Part shown: piece by piece, positions 23,791 through 35,700 of the stretch | Layout of the letters: each line of letters starts with the position of its first letter | How positions within the stretch are numbered: position 1 is the first letter of the stretch | Source of the DNA: Whalleya microplaca | Lineage: Eukaryota; Ascomycota; Sordariomycetes; Xylariales; Xylariaceae | Direction of reading: 5' to 3' | NCBI GenBank assembly: GCA_022497155.1 | Contig: MU385720.1 | Location: 682,001-746,000, forward strand | DNA: 64,000 nucleotides | Position numbers and translations under genes: made by a program | Notes under the pieces: model-generated | What the model was told of the DNA's origin: nothing | The model's database searches: none | What the model saw: the letters and a program-made list of their open reading frames with translations, nothing else

Positions 23791-25897
23791 GCTAGGGTCA
23801 CAGCCAAGTAAGCTGGATCTGTCGTCATTGGAGAGAGTGAGCAGTTTAGAGGCTGCTGACCTATCTGTTGTGCCCTGCGAAGGGTCTTTTACGGATCGAA
23901 GGCGTGGATGCTTCGGGTGGTTTTCTGAAGGGCACAGTCGCTATGGTGGCTGCTATCTGATTCCACAGGGACTACACCGGCTGTCTCTGGCTTCTTTGGC
24001 GCCTTTGGCTATTGCCAGGTGGATGCCTACAATGGTGATCGTTGATCAGATCACTGCATGGTGAGCTGACATATAAATCGATTAGAGATCACCACTCTTA
24101 GTTTGAGACGCGGTTAGGTTTACTCACGAGGCATGTGGCCATAACCACACTTTCATACAAGTGAGAGGTCGTCCGTGGTTTGGATGACGACCAATTCCGA
24201 TAGAAAGGTTGGGTGTGCTCCTGGTATAAAAAGCGGCGCTGTTCCAACCCACGTCCATCAAAGATGGCTTGGGGGGACTGCATGCAAGCAAGCATGGTAT
24301 CTTCATAGCTTAGGAGAAGATTAGGGTAGGGTTGGGTAGCACCCTCAGTCCCTCAGTGGGAACCCAACCGCCAGTCCTCACCATCGATGGCCCCGCAAAG
24401 TTGTGGCAGGCCCTGTGGGGTCCAATGCTATGGGCTACAGTTGTTGTCAGTAGCGACTCCTATGATTGGGAGGATGTACCGAAATATGGTGGACGACATC
24501 GCGTTCCTAGGAGGTAAGGGTGACAAGAGTTATGGGGGAGAGAAGAGTGTGAGATGTAGGAGAGATTGACCTTACTTTGATTGGTAGGAATCACCATGTG
24601 GCAATTGCGGCGATGGTGTTAATACCTATGTTGGTCTTAGATATGGATAGTCTGTGATCGGCGGGTCAAGAAACATCGGTGCGAGTATGTGGCAGATGCA
24701 TGGAAGGTAGAAGGGAATGTTAGAGTGCGATCGATGTATATGGAAATTAGCATTGCTAATGTGAAAGGTGACTTGGCAAGAGACGGTTGGGTGGCATGGA
24801 TTTAAATGGTAGGAATCGACATTGGCAGTGTGGGTGAAATACGAATGGTCGTATCAACGAAGTGACGGAACGGTAAGCCAGAGAGGGATTTGGGTGCAGG
24901 GAAACATAGAAAATCATGGATTATGATTGATCTTGTTTGCAGACGTAATGGAATGGCAGTGATTGTGTGTATCGGCGAGGTGAAATAATAGTGGTTATGC
25001 CGGCGACGTGAGGAAAATGTGACGCCGTGAAGACAGGACAAAGGCAAGCATGGAGGGCAGATGAAGGCTGGTAGGCTTGACGCCGACCAAAGAGCACAGT
25101 GGACTTACCTGTTAATCAGGATTTGAAATGCAACCTGATTTGGATTGGAGGCCAAGTGGATTTCCTCTTGGAGGAAAACGCAGCGAGAATATGTGTTAGG
25201 TCCTAGACCAAGGTGGTTGAGAAGTTCGAAGTTTGAAAGTGATGTGTAGGGGAAAGAAAGTCTGGCACCAGAGGGAGGTCTGCGGTATATGTAGACTCCT
25301 CGAGGTGCCAATACACGTGATAGAGGCCAAGCTGTACGTATCTACGTATCTAATTTGAAATCAAGCAACTGCGATTTGTATACCGCGTACCTACCTACTT
25401 AAGTAGGTTCTCTTTGTAGTCATCGTTTCATCGAGTTGTTGCTTGCTGTATTAAGCCCCTCCAAGAGGTGAAAATAGGCAGGCCCGAGACCGAACTACCT
25501 ATGAGCGGGCTGCATGTGTTTGCTTACTTGAGAACGAGTTTGTATCATAAGGAAGGCTCCTGCCTCCTGCCTCCGCTAGAATATTTATATTGTGTTTCAT
25601 ATCCCAGCTTTATGGTATCTTCTCGTTACCTGACACCAGGCTGAAGAGGGCTGCCTGACTGCCTGAATTCTAATAGAGAGAGTGTGTGTTTTCATTATAT
25701 AAGGCGTCTCCAATGCAATAGCCACTTATCATTTCCTCTTGCCTTCCCTGGATGCTATTCCTCCTGTGAAACTTTGATCCCTTGGCTGCTAGCATCCCCA
25801 TGACCAGAACTATTAACGATGTGTCTCATCAGCTGTTTCGACGAAGACTGAGTAGCCCTAATGTGAATATCAACCATGTAGTACTTCGACGGTAGCA

Positions 25898-27690
25898 TCA
25901 CAATACAGCTGAAAGGTGCACGTTGTGATACTCAAGCTCAAATGTATCATTGAATGTATCCTTTGTAGATGGTTTAAAATAATTTTCCATCTGCTTGAAG
26001 TTGAACTCCTTTAAGTCAACCTCACGGTCAATTTCCTGTGCGTCAAAGGCTATGTCAAAGCCGCTGAGAGTGCTAATCATTACTGCTAAACGCTCGCCAT
26101 CCTCGCGTTGAAACACGACTGCGGTAGAAAGCTGTGCTGGCTTGCGAATGTTGGGAAGACGACGGGCCACTCTTCCGGGACCCAGTCTCTTACAGAAGTC
26201 CTCGTGGATAGTGCCTTGATCTTTCTGTCGACTCCATGCGGAAATAATACAAGGACTACCCTAGAAATTTTAAGATCTGCTCCCCTTCGTAGTTGAATCA
26301 AGTGGCGTAGGAAAGCACTTTTATCTGACACTTCATGTGGCTTCTGGCGGATGTAAATAGTTTGAGGATGTCCTCGTTGACGGACGCTAGCAAAATTTCC
26401 GACTTGGACACGGGCATCTACCACAGTTATGTCAGTCTCCCTATCAAATATAAAGTAGCAACTCTCAAATTCTGTCTATTTATTCTCTCCTAGTGCAAGC
26501 CTTTTGGCACTTATATTGTCACATAGATGTAAATTGCTTGGACGTACCGCGCAAAGGTCAGCCACTCTCTAATACGTCTTAACCTGGCGGATAAATATGG
26601 AAATTAAGGGCTAGGTGATCAAAGAGAGTCTTATACTGACCACTGTTGGTCGTTATCTAATACTTTCTCTAGGTAGATGCCTAGGAAGCTGGAATCCCGG
26701 TAGTCCAGCGGTGTGGGACAATCAATCGCCGCAACACACAAGCCATCATGGCTTGCTGATATAGAAAAGTCAATTTTCAGCCCACGATTAGTCATGGTGT
26801 AAGGTTCACGAGGCTCCCAGTCCTGATAAGGCAGCATGTCACTCGAGTGCAGGAAGCAGGATGGCGATGGAGCCAAGAGTCCTTCTCTTGCATCCGGTGG
26901 CCGGGTCAAATTCACCCAGGCAAACAGCGACTGGTCATCCGATTGCTTCATAATCTCCTCCTGTAAACGAAGGAATGCATTCTCTGCTCCTTCTCCGTAT
27001 AACATGGGCATATGAACAGAGAAGATCCCCATGAGACAGTACGCAGAATCCTCTGGCCGGGTCGTCTCCCTTTTCGCAGCCCATGACATTTATCTTGCAG
27101 CGCTGGCTGAATCGAGAGGACAGTGCCCGAGCAGGATATCTACATTGATATCTGTGGTTTTGGCTAGCGACGTACTTAACTGTCTTTTCTCCCCGATAGA
27201 AATCCAGCTACCCGAATAGAAAATGACATGGGCAGGTGCTAGCAGTTCCTGCAGTGTCCAGCCGCGCGTGAACCACTTGTTCCTCGCAAATTCAGACTTC
27301 GATTCTGTTACACTGATCTCATCCGGTGCGTTAAACAGGAAAGCATGGCAGATTGAAGCACCGCGATACCAGGCGAACATGGAGTTGATGGCCTCAGACA
27401 ACTCTGCGCTATTGCCCTTGTCGATGCAGCACGAGTCAATCCAGATTGTATTGATAGCCGTCTGCAGCAGCCTGCGTGCATGCCCCTCGTAGTTTTGACA
27501 GCGATGCAACTGCCGCAGGTGTCTGACATTGACTCTCATTTGCTTTTCCACTCTCAATGTCCTCAAAGGTCACTTCATCGTCTTCCCAGGTATGCGGCAG
27601 AATTGCATATTCAGGCAGCTCATTTGCCCTCTTCTCCACTAGCCTCAAGGTTCCAACTTCTTTAGCAATCTTAGTTCCTAACAATCGCAT
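25898..27690 (-). pseudogene. Broken HET-domain (heterokaryon incompatibility) gene with DUF8212-like region
   Basis: Reading from an ATG at 27690, the protein starts MRLLGTKIAKEVGTLRLVEK and reaches the HET motif YAILPHTWEDDEVTFEDI (families usually have YAILSHTW). Around 27450 the frame shifts by one base between ADGYQY and IWIDSCCIDKGNSAELSEA, inside the conserved core. At 27092-27090 a TAA interrupts the family block A-x-(stop)-MSWAAKRETTRPEDSAYCLMGIF, where homologues usually have a lysine or similar residue. The DUF8212-type block continues to LYGEGAENAFLRLQEE. Downstream pieces at 26424-26260 and about 26260-25898 (RRLPNIRKPAQLSTAVVFQ) lie in different frames and need introns or another shift. 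HET proteins trigger cell death after non-self fusion in filamentous fungi. Two independent lesions make this a probable pseudogene; sequencing errors are the alternative. Confidence 0.8.
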
Positions 27691-29461
27691 CGTGCAATGG
27701 CCCCTTCGTATGGATAGTATAGTATTGTACAAAGAATGGTGAAAATGTACAAGAACACAGTCATTCTCTCCCATAGTGCTCCCGAAGCAGTGATCGGAGG
27801 CTATGTGTCGATCGAAGCTCGGCTGGTGGCCAATCAGCTCAACTGGTATGCAAGTAGATGGCACCTCAACAACAAAAGCTGCCTTGCTGATTCGCTTGCT
27901 CCCGAAGTGCAACATACGTATCATAAACGGTGTCGTGTCCGTCCACTCTTATGAATAGCAACTATATGCATTGTGCTCATGAGAAGAGATCACGGCGATG
28001 CAATATATTTGCCAGGCTGTGGTACAGTTTGTCTTACAAGAATGCTACTTTGGATCACACTATTATACCTTTCTGGCCCTAAATGGGTTTCGATCCCAAT
28101 ATTTCACATTACAAATAGGCGGGCTTACATCCAGATGGAGAGCGCAGGTTAGTGAATTCGAACATGTTGCTTAACCTACAAGCCGCCTGTAAACGAACTT
28201 ATTCAAGCCCATAATGAATCAAACGAGTATGGCCGAGAGATAGCAGACCGATGATAGCGTCTACACAAAGATTCAACCATCCTCTCGGTCACAGTCAGCT
28301 GTAGATCTAGAAGATCTAAAACCAAATAAGCAAGCAGAATCAGAGAGGGAGGCATTGCCAGAAATGAGAATCAGCCACAGCTTAGCAATTTGACTCAAGA
28401 AGAGTATAACTCTCCATATGCCAACCCAAGCCATAGTATGTTAATACTATATCAGGAATACGAGCCCAGTCAACAATGCGCCTCAGATCGTGTCAGTAGC
28501 CAATCCCCTCACAGTAACGCCGCTCTCCATGCTTGGATAGCAACCGGCTTGGATCGACTGCCCTTTCTGTAAGCAGCGGACAGAGACAAAGATCGAGCAT
28601 GCAGGCACTGGCATGCAAGTGCTTGTAACCCCTCCAGTACTGCTTCTACACCGTAAGATGAGTATCATTAGCTAAAACTTATCATCTGCGGAACGACAGG
28701 GATTATGTGCTACCTTCGCTACGTATTACTCACTTGCATCACGTGGTTAGTGGGTTGGTTTGAAAATATCGTTATATATTGCTGATCTTGCAACGAATAG
28801 GTTGATACTATCCCGTACGATGGCCCTATACATGTAAGAACAAACAAAACCCAGAATCTACAACCTTCTGTTTACGCAATAGGGCCAACTGATCCCTCAT
28901 CGTTGCCTAAAGATTCTGAGAAACAAGGACTACGAGTTGAAAAGGAGGACCTAGTCAAGCCATACCATCATCGAGAAATATGCCTTTGTGGCAGTAGTGC
29001 ACGGGAGAGCAGAGCAGCGCGTGTAAATAAAGCTGAGAATCTAAAAGGCTTTTACCCGTGTATATGAAGGGCTGTCACCTTAATTTACCTAGTGGAGCGA
29101 GCCAGTGTGCGTCCACATAATGCCTAGTTTCATATTTCTCTAGGAGACGACCTCGTATTATTCAAAAATGAAATGCTAAGTATGCGATGATTATATAGCA
29201 AAGTCTGTCTAGAACAACTACATATTCATACAGTCGAAACCAGCCCGAAAAAGATGGACTGGTCTATGGTAGATCTTTTTCTAATTGCTTCACGAATGGT
29301 AGCTTCATGGCTATTAGAGGATAATGTAGCTGGACTGCCTTCTATTCTTCTATCTATATATAATATTCTAGTTTCCTATGACCTAAGATGGTAAAGATAT
29401 TTCTATGTTGGTATGCATGTGTGGTGCGGGTGAACTTTGGTTAGCAGCCCAAATTATCATA
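27691..29461. other. AT-rich spacer with possible decayed coding remnants
   Basis: About 1.8 kb upstream of the HET pseudogene. Patches at 28230-28640 and 28860-29010 have coding-like composition but are cut by frequent stops, and no domain is recognisable. They may be remains of a degenerated gene. Confidence 0.4.
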
Positions 29462-30596
29462 TTATGGTCTTCCAAAGACAGCCCACCAGCAGTGGACCTC
29501 TGGAGTCTCTTCGTCTTCGTCCCAATCATCTTGGCAGACTAGAATATGCTCCTCTAAGACTGTCAAACCGGACTCTCCGGAGGCCATGCAGGACCGGAAT
29601 GCAGTTGTTAGCCTCTTGGTCGTCGCATCTCTTTGAGGTACCATTACGATAGCTCTGGCATTCTTGTCGTGTGCCAAATGCTCATGTATAGTCGACGAGA
29701 GGAGATTGGGATGATCGTCATCATATAGAGGATCTGCCACTAGAATGATCTAATAGAGTCGAACGTTAGCATACCGAAAGGAAGGAGGGAAGGAAAAGGG
29801 GGGAAACCAACCTTGAACTGGTTCTTCTTGGTGAATAGCTCAGCATTATCATCATCCGAACCCCATACCAAGACCCCTGAGTCGACGTTACCATCTAAAG
29901 CTTCAATAACCTGGCGATTTCTTTGAACATTGAAGGTCAGGTTGGGCAGTATAGTTGGAAGGTCGGTCAGAACGACGTCCGTCCCCCATATGGCGGCAGC
30001 AGCCATCCCCAATAAACCAGTACCAGAACCAAGTTCAAGAACCTTCAGCGGCGCATCAGGCTGTCTTGATTGGAGTAAATGGGAGAGCGAGCTTGCAGCA
30101 ATTTTGTCCAGTTGCTGAGCTAGCAGATAAGAAGATCCCCAGGTTTTCAAACCGAGGCAGTCGCCAGTTATAGGGGGCTCCCGGATGATGAGCTCAAAGG
30201 GAGACGCGCCCTGGCTTTCGAATGGCCATCTTCGTGTGATCTCACCCATCCCGGCTCTGCCGCATCGTTCAGAAAGGCGGCGACTTGCCTCGTCCCAGAG
30301 TGCTTCTTTCTCGTCGTCATCCTGGATCCACCCAAGATTGCTTTTGATGATGCTGGACAGATAGGTAGCCACCTCACGACGGAATTGTGCAGCATTCTGG
30401 TAGGTCTCCGATATAGATTTTCGAGAGGTTGTAGAGCTCCATATCGGAGGATCCACCTATTGTCTAGTAAGATTAAGAAGTCTACGCAAAGCTCGCTACT
30501 TATTTGAAATACCTTGAGACGTTTGAGATAGGCTAAGAGTTCCTCAGACGAGGGCTTCTGCCAAACTTGAGGAAAATCGGCTATGGATATGGACAT
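29462..30596 (-). CDS. Protein-lysine N-methyltransferase, METTL21/EFM2-like
   Basis: Three exons (30596-30513, 30456-29812, 29749-29462) encode 338 aa; both introns are phase 0 with ends GTATTT...AATAG and GTTGGT...ATTAG. The N-terminal ~100 residues are an accessory helical region. The seven-beta-strand SAM-binding fold begins at about residue 130. Motif I is LELGSGTGLLG (residues ~168-178), followed by VVLTDLPTILPNLTFNV; DLP takes the place of the acidic SAM-ribose contact region. The third exon supplies IILVADPLYDDDHP, where family-16 methyltransferases carry the (D/E)xxY motif; here it reads ADPLYDDD. The overall plan resembles yeast Efm2 (YBR271W), which methylates elongation factor 2; the exact substrate is inference. 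The protein is probably cytosolic. Confidence 0.88.
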
Positions 30597-31748
30597 TCTG
30601 GTAATGAAAAGGCTCTACGGTCTATACGATAAAAGGATCTACCTGTATGGGATTTAAAGATCTAGAAGAGACGAAAGTGGAAAATGGCAAATGGGAAATG
30701 GGACAGATAACGCTCTTGTCACCAGAAGAGAGAAGACATTATGAGGATGCTGTAATGGGTATCAGTTGGCATACTCACGAATAGTCGCATTTGGGGAGGG
30801 CTTGTATTAAAAGAAAGAAAGGTAGGATGGCCGTTTGGGTGTGGATTCGTAAGAAGTCTGGCCAGGCCTGTCTACGATTACTTACTTACATGCGGATGCT
30901 GGAAGTTTGTGGCGGGCAAGATAAAGTTTCAAGCCACACCTGGACCCTGAAAAAAGATCTTCAGCACTACCTCGAAGGTAGCTCTTTAGGGCCTACCTGC
31001 CCTAGCACCTCCCTGTAGAGCTGTGGCATTAGTGGTAGCCTCGCAGCTGCCTCAGTCCTAGGCCTGTCGGGTGGCTTAATAGTGGATCCATTTGAATCAG
31101 TTTCATTGGCTGATATTATCGATAAGCAAGCTCAACTTCATATGACTCAAAATTTCCCACCGGTCCAAAATAATTCTGAACCCTCTTTCTTCAAGCACCG
31201 TCCTCATCAACGCTGTGTTTCTGAGCTACATACAGAGAGGCTGCGCAAGCAGCTTCTCGTCGGCCTTGTCTTCTACGGAATTCAAGCTGATTTCTATTTT
31301 TTGCTCATGAGAAATTCGGAGTAATCTTCAACTCACCCCACTCTCCTGCCCAGTGTGGGATGACGGATCTGCCCGTAAGGGTCTGGCGTGACTTCACGTC
31401 TGCAATTGGCATCAGAAAAGCAGGGCCTTTCGCCTCGCGTATATCCGCAAGGAGAAGGCGAGGGAGTTGGGTTCCTATGGGAGAGCTGTTGCGAAGATTG
31501 TGTGTGAGAACACTTGAGTGCGATACACAGCGTGCTGCCTTCTCGGAGGCAAGTACAATACGATTCTGATTACTCTGATGAGGACGGTGCTCACCACCTT
31601 TTCACCCAGGTAAGTTATGTACTAATACTAATATCTCTTATTATCTTCCCAGGCCTAGGATACTGCTAACGATACATATTTTCATACACGCGCCAGCAAT
31701 GTAGGCGGGACCTTGGTCTCGAGGTGCCTTTTGTACCAGAGAATGTCT
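30597..31748. other. Intergenic, possible gene remnant
   Basis: Roughly 1.15 kb between the methyltransferase start and the end of the 339-aa gene. A plus-strand open stretch at 31082-31324 (starting MDPFESVSLADIIDKQAQL) is followed, after stops and a frame change, by a Lys/Arg-rich peptide near 31430-31515 (YIRKEKARELGSYGRAVAK). Together they look like a fragmentary coding relic. No intact model can be supported. Confidence 0.4.
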
Positions 31749-32768
31749 TCAGCTCTCCCAACCCGGTTCCTTCTGTTCGTCATCTTCAGCAGGATCGTCG
31801 GCCGAGGTGCCGTTTTGATTGTGTTCACCTTGATCATTCTGAAGTTCGGGTTCAGTCGGGGCGGCGGACCGATCGACTTGACCTCGACTACCCCCAGGCT
31901 TTGGCTCGGTCGAGGAGGCGGACTCGTAGGCTTGCTCTTGAGCATGCTGAGCTTTGGGCCTAGTTGGTTTCTTGGTCTCACGTTTGTCAAAGCGGTGGAG
32001 TACCTTAGCTGCCGGATTCTTTGGGTCAACCAGTTTCTCAAGCTCCGCCATCTCGGCTAGCAGCTCTGTACATGCCGCACCATTCGTCATAGTCTTTGAA
32101 GATAGTTTAGCAACAGCATTTCCGATAATGCGGATCTTCTTCAGATGGTGATTTCGAGAACCACTACTACTCCGATAATCTGATTGTTGGACTGAAGCGA
32201 GTATATTTGCGGCTTCGTTGATTTGGTCCAAGCAGCTCCCCAGCTTCATGTATTGAATGGTGAACTGTTCGTCTTCTTGATAATCTCCACTGCTATACTT
32301 GCTGTTGTACTCAATCTTCTTGCGCCATATTTGCTGGAGGATACTATCATCGACATATGTCTTGATACTCGCAACCTCCTTTTCATATTCCTCTCGAAAT
32401 GCAATCCATAAGTTCCTACTCTCGCAGAGTTGATTGGATAGCTGCTTTGCTGCCAGAGACACCCTCATCTCCGAGTTGACTCCGCGGTTGACTCCGATGC
32501 TTGCTGTTCTCGAGGTGTGGTGAGCGCGAGGAGCCTTTTTCGATGCTTCTTCGTGTCCATTGACTGGACCTCCGCGAGGGGCAAGTGGATGGATGAAAAC
32601 GGGAGTTGCGTTTGCATAGTATGGGTGTTGAAAAGATGGTCTTGGTTGGGAATATGCGCAAGGTGCTATACGTGCATCTAGCGCTGGCTGATGAAGATTG
32701 AAGGCGTGAGGATGATAGGGGAACGAGTGAGACTCCCCTCTACTGCCATCTGTGCTATGCCTAGACAT
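31749..32768 (-). CDS. Uncharacterised 339-aa protein, helical middle and charged tail
   Basis: This is a single uninterrupted frame of 339 codons starting at the first ATG. Residues 1-85 are His/Pro/Ser-rich and disordered. Residues ~100-240 are predominantly helical with heptad-like spacing (SLAAKQLSNQLCESRNLW, FREEYEKEVASIKTYVDD, LDQINEAANILASVQQ, LLAEMAELEKLVDPKNP), suggesting a coiled coil or helical bundle. The C-terminal ~90 residues are charged and Pro/Glu/Gln-rich, ending DDEQKEPGWES. No signal peptide or membrane segment is visible. I recognise no family, so it may be lineage-specific. It lies between gene-poor stretches. Confidence 0.65.
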   Translation of the reverse strand: MSRHSTDGSRGESHSFPYHPHAFNLHQPALDARIAPCAYSQPRPSFQHPYYANATPVFIHPLAPRGGPVNGHEEASKKAPRAHHTSRTASIGVNRGVNSEMRVSLAAKQLSNQLCESRNLWIAFREEYEKEVASIKTYVDDSILQQIWRKKIEYNSKYSSGDYQEDEQFTIQYMKLGSCLDQINEAANILASVQQSDYRSSSGSRNHHLKKIRIIGNAVAKLSSKTMTNGAACTELLAEMAELEKLVDPKNPAAKVLHRFDKRETKKPTRPKAQHAQEQAYESASSTEPKPGGSRGQVDRSAAPTEPELQNDQGEHNQNGTSADDPAEDDEQKEPGWES

Positions 32769-35700
32769 TCTGCTAAGGCTTGATAATCATCCAATGGACA
32801 CAAATCATGACTACGTTAAGAATACAGAGCTATTTATCAAGCCATTATGTGGCCATTCTGTTTGCTTAGGACTACGATGCTTAGATTTCGCTATTGCTAT
32901 AGAACACAACACTGTCTCTTTGTTCAAACTGCATATCAAGCAGCTAGACGGCTAAGCAGCTTCCAAGCAACCCCCTATCGCTATGCAAGACAAACAGACT
33001 ATATGTGGTCACTGCAAACTAAGCCATCAAGTGATCCTACAAGCTTTGGCTGTTATTGCGAGCAGAGATGCGGCTATTTCTCTAGAGTCCGAATGATATC
33101 AGTGGTGGGTCATATATCTACAACTGTTGCTTCTTCATATGGAATACCAGACCCGCTTCGTTGCTTTACCTAGTCTTGCGGCCTGCTACAAACGGCGGTT
33201 TAATACCCTGCATGCTAGATACATTTAGACGATACATGGCTTCTGGTCGCGGTACATGTCTCTTTCATCGTCCTTGTACTGTCCCAAGATGCTTTTCGGC
33301 CTGGACTTTGCCCCTGTCTTCTCCGGATATCTATCTATATGACCCCGGATCCCTGGTTTCCGTGAGACCAGGCTGAGGGCGAGAGAGAGACTCCGTACCT
33401 ACAGTAGCTCAACGGCGCGGATAAGTGAGATCCTTCAGCTTACTAGCCATGTAATCTTCGACGCCAGAATTAGAAATCTCTAGAGTCAGGCTGTCCAATC
33501 GCGGCTGCTCAAGCCGGCGCGGCTATCCCTCAACCTTGCCTAAGCGCCCGTCGCTTCTCGGCGTACCTGTATGCTAACGGACCGTCGCAAAAGCAGCGTC
33601 GCATCGGCTGCGGATCTACGCTTCTTTTTTCTAATCTTTCTTCTATTTCTGCGGCATGAGGATGCAAGATGGGCTGTTTACACCGCATGGCGATTGCGCT
33701 ATCGCTGTGTGAGAAGGGTTGTACTTGGTATTTTGCTTAGGCAGGCTGCACGGCCCACTTCGATCCCGACAGTCTGGTTCCAGAGTCCCGAAAGAGCCTA
33801 GCCCGGGAAGTAAGACATATCGGACCAATCAGCGAGCACGACCTCCACTCGGCGCCGCGCAGTTGTATAAAGACACACATAGGGCACGCAACCAACATAC
33901 AAGCGACGTGCGGCGAGAGACAGGGGTCCGCTTGTAACCTCTTACATCATCCCAACCCTAGTTGGGAATACTGGCACACTACGTACACACATGATGAGGC
34001 CTTTCCCGGCACGTTGGACGGGAACCAACCGAAGCTCAGTGTTCCCACCTACTCTCCAGTCTCCACGTTCGCCATTCTCCCATCCAACAGCGCCGGGGAG
34101 TTCCCTGACACGCCTAACGGGTCGGTCTCGGTGGCACGGCAGTCTTGGCCCAGGTTAGAGCAGCAGAGGCCGCTGAGTTAGTAGGTAGGTAGGCATACAG
34201 ATACGTATTCCCGCACGAACTAACTAACACGACCGCATAGGGCAATATGATCGCGACAGCACCCCCAGCTTGGCAATATGTATGCACTTCGCTTTACCTA
34301 CAACAATAGCCTTTGTTACGCAGAGGAAGGGGCGCGGTTCATTCTCCAGGGCCGCCGAGATGCGCATGCGGTCTGGGCCGAGGCTGCCGGCAGGATTTCG
34401 TTAACCAGGTCGACACTCTCCGGTTGCCGCAGGTCGGTCGCAGGCACGTGTTGGTTGCGAGGCACGTTGGTTCCTGAGAGAAGGCTGTCCCTCATCCCCA
34501 CCTCCAGCTCCACTGTGAAGCGCGGCGTCACTGGGCCGCAGTCGTGACATCGCGCCTCTCGACGACATGGGGATACATATAATAATTCCCCGACGCCAAC
34601 AGCAGATAACCAACGCTGTTGCCAGCCAGCCGATGTACCAATTCCGATTCCGATGCCTTCCTTCTGCAACCTCACCATCATAATCGCCTTCTTCTTCTCT
34701 TTAGAAAACTAAACTGCACCGCCCCCTTCTTCTTCTCCCCCAGAATCGCCCCCGTTTGGAATTGATGGGAGATTAGCGTCGAGTGATGATTGTCTGAAAT
34801 AGATGACCCTCCAACCCAAACCCCCCAGGAATCCGGGACCGAACAACCGAAGTCGGTTTGCTTCAGGTGGCCCGAGAAATAGTCGACCCGGGGACGGAGA
34901 TCATCGGTGAATTGCCCCAGCCAAGGTGTGTGTGTGTATGTGTGTTGGAAGAACCAACCAAGGTGAGGGAAATAGATACTGTAGGTGGATACGGAGATGC
35001 GGATGGCGGCAGGCAGGCAGCCTACATACAACCAGCATACAGCCCAGCTGCTTCTAAAGATATGACACTACCCCTACTACTCCAACCACGCTACCACCAC
35101 GACTGCTGCTCTCCCATCTACCAACACACCGGATCCTCTCCTTTTCTTGGGTCATTATGTGACGCAGATGCATGCCTCGCATCGTCTGACACACACGTGT
35201 GTGATTATGCCCATTTACCTACTCTACGGTGATAGTGACACAGTGTCTTGGTCTTGGGTCTGGCCATCGACCAGCTAAGTAAGCCTATGCGATTTCGGTT
35301 CCAGACAATGCCATACTATATGATCGTACCCAGGCCTGGTGAAACAACGCAACCGTGTACGAGATAGATTAGATTAGTTCTCGCTCGCTCTGCCGGCAGG
35401 CCGTTATCTGTCAGTTAATCAATCTCGCTGTCTAACCCCCTGCCCCCTAACTCCTACACCTCGACCCCCTATCCCGGATGGGATCTAGCACTTAGGTAGA
35501 TAGTGGTATAGATGGTATGTAGCATGTATCCAGATATGTAGTTGGCACGCGACGAACGCATGCAGGGTTCTCGCGATTATAGCAACCACTCACCGCACGC
35601 CTCACCGCAACCTCCACACCCCCCGTGTCGTGTGTAACAAACCGCGCCAGTAGCGCCTCTCGAAACCCCGCAAACGGCGCTTCCTGTGCCTCCTTCAGAT

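Larger units (their letters stand above)
19801..25897. other. Repeat-rich accessory island without intact genes
   Basis: About 6 kb with no open frame matching a known protein. It contains two tandem arrays (25-bp and 49-bp units) and several perfect inverted repeats, listed separately. No terminal inverted repeats, LTR pair, reverse transcriptase or transposase could be identified, so no element class is assigned. It adjoins a broken HET gene, as is common for accessory fungal DNA. Confidence 0.55.

Noticed and set aside
28081..28100. tRNA T-arm-like GGGTTTCGATCCC
   Set aside because: No A-box, anticodon arm or acceptor stem can be drawn around it.
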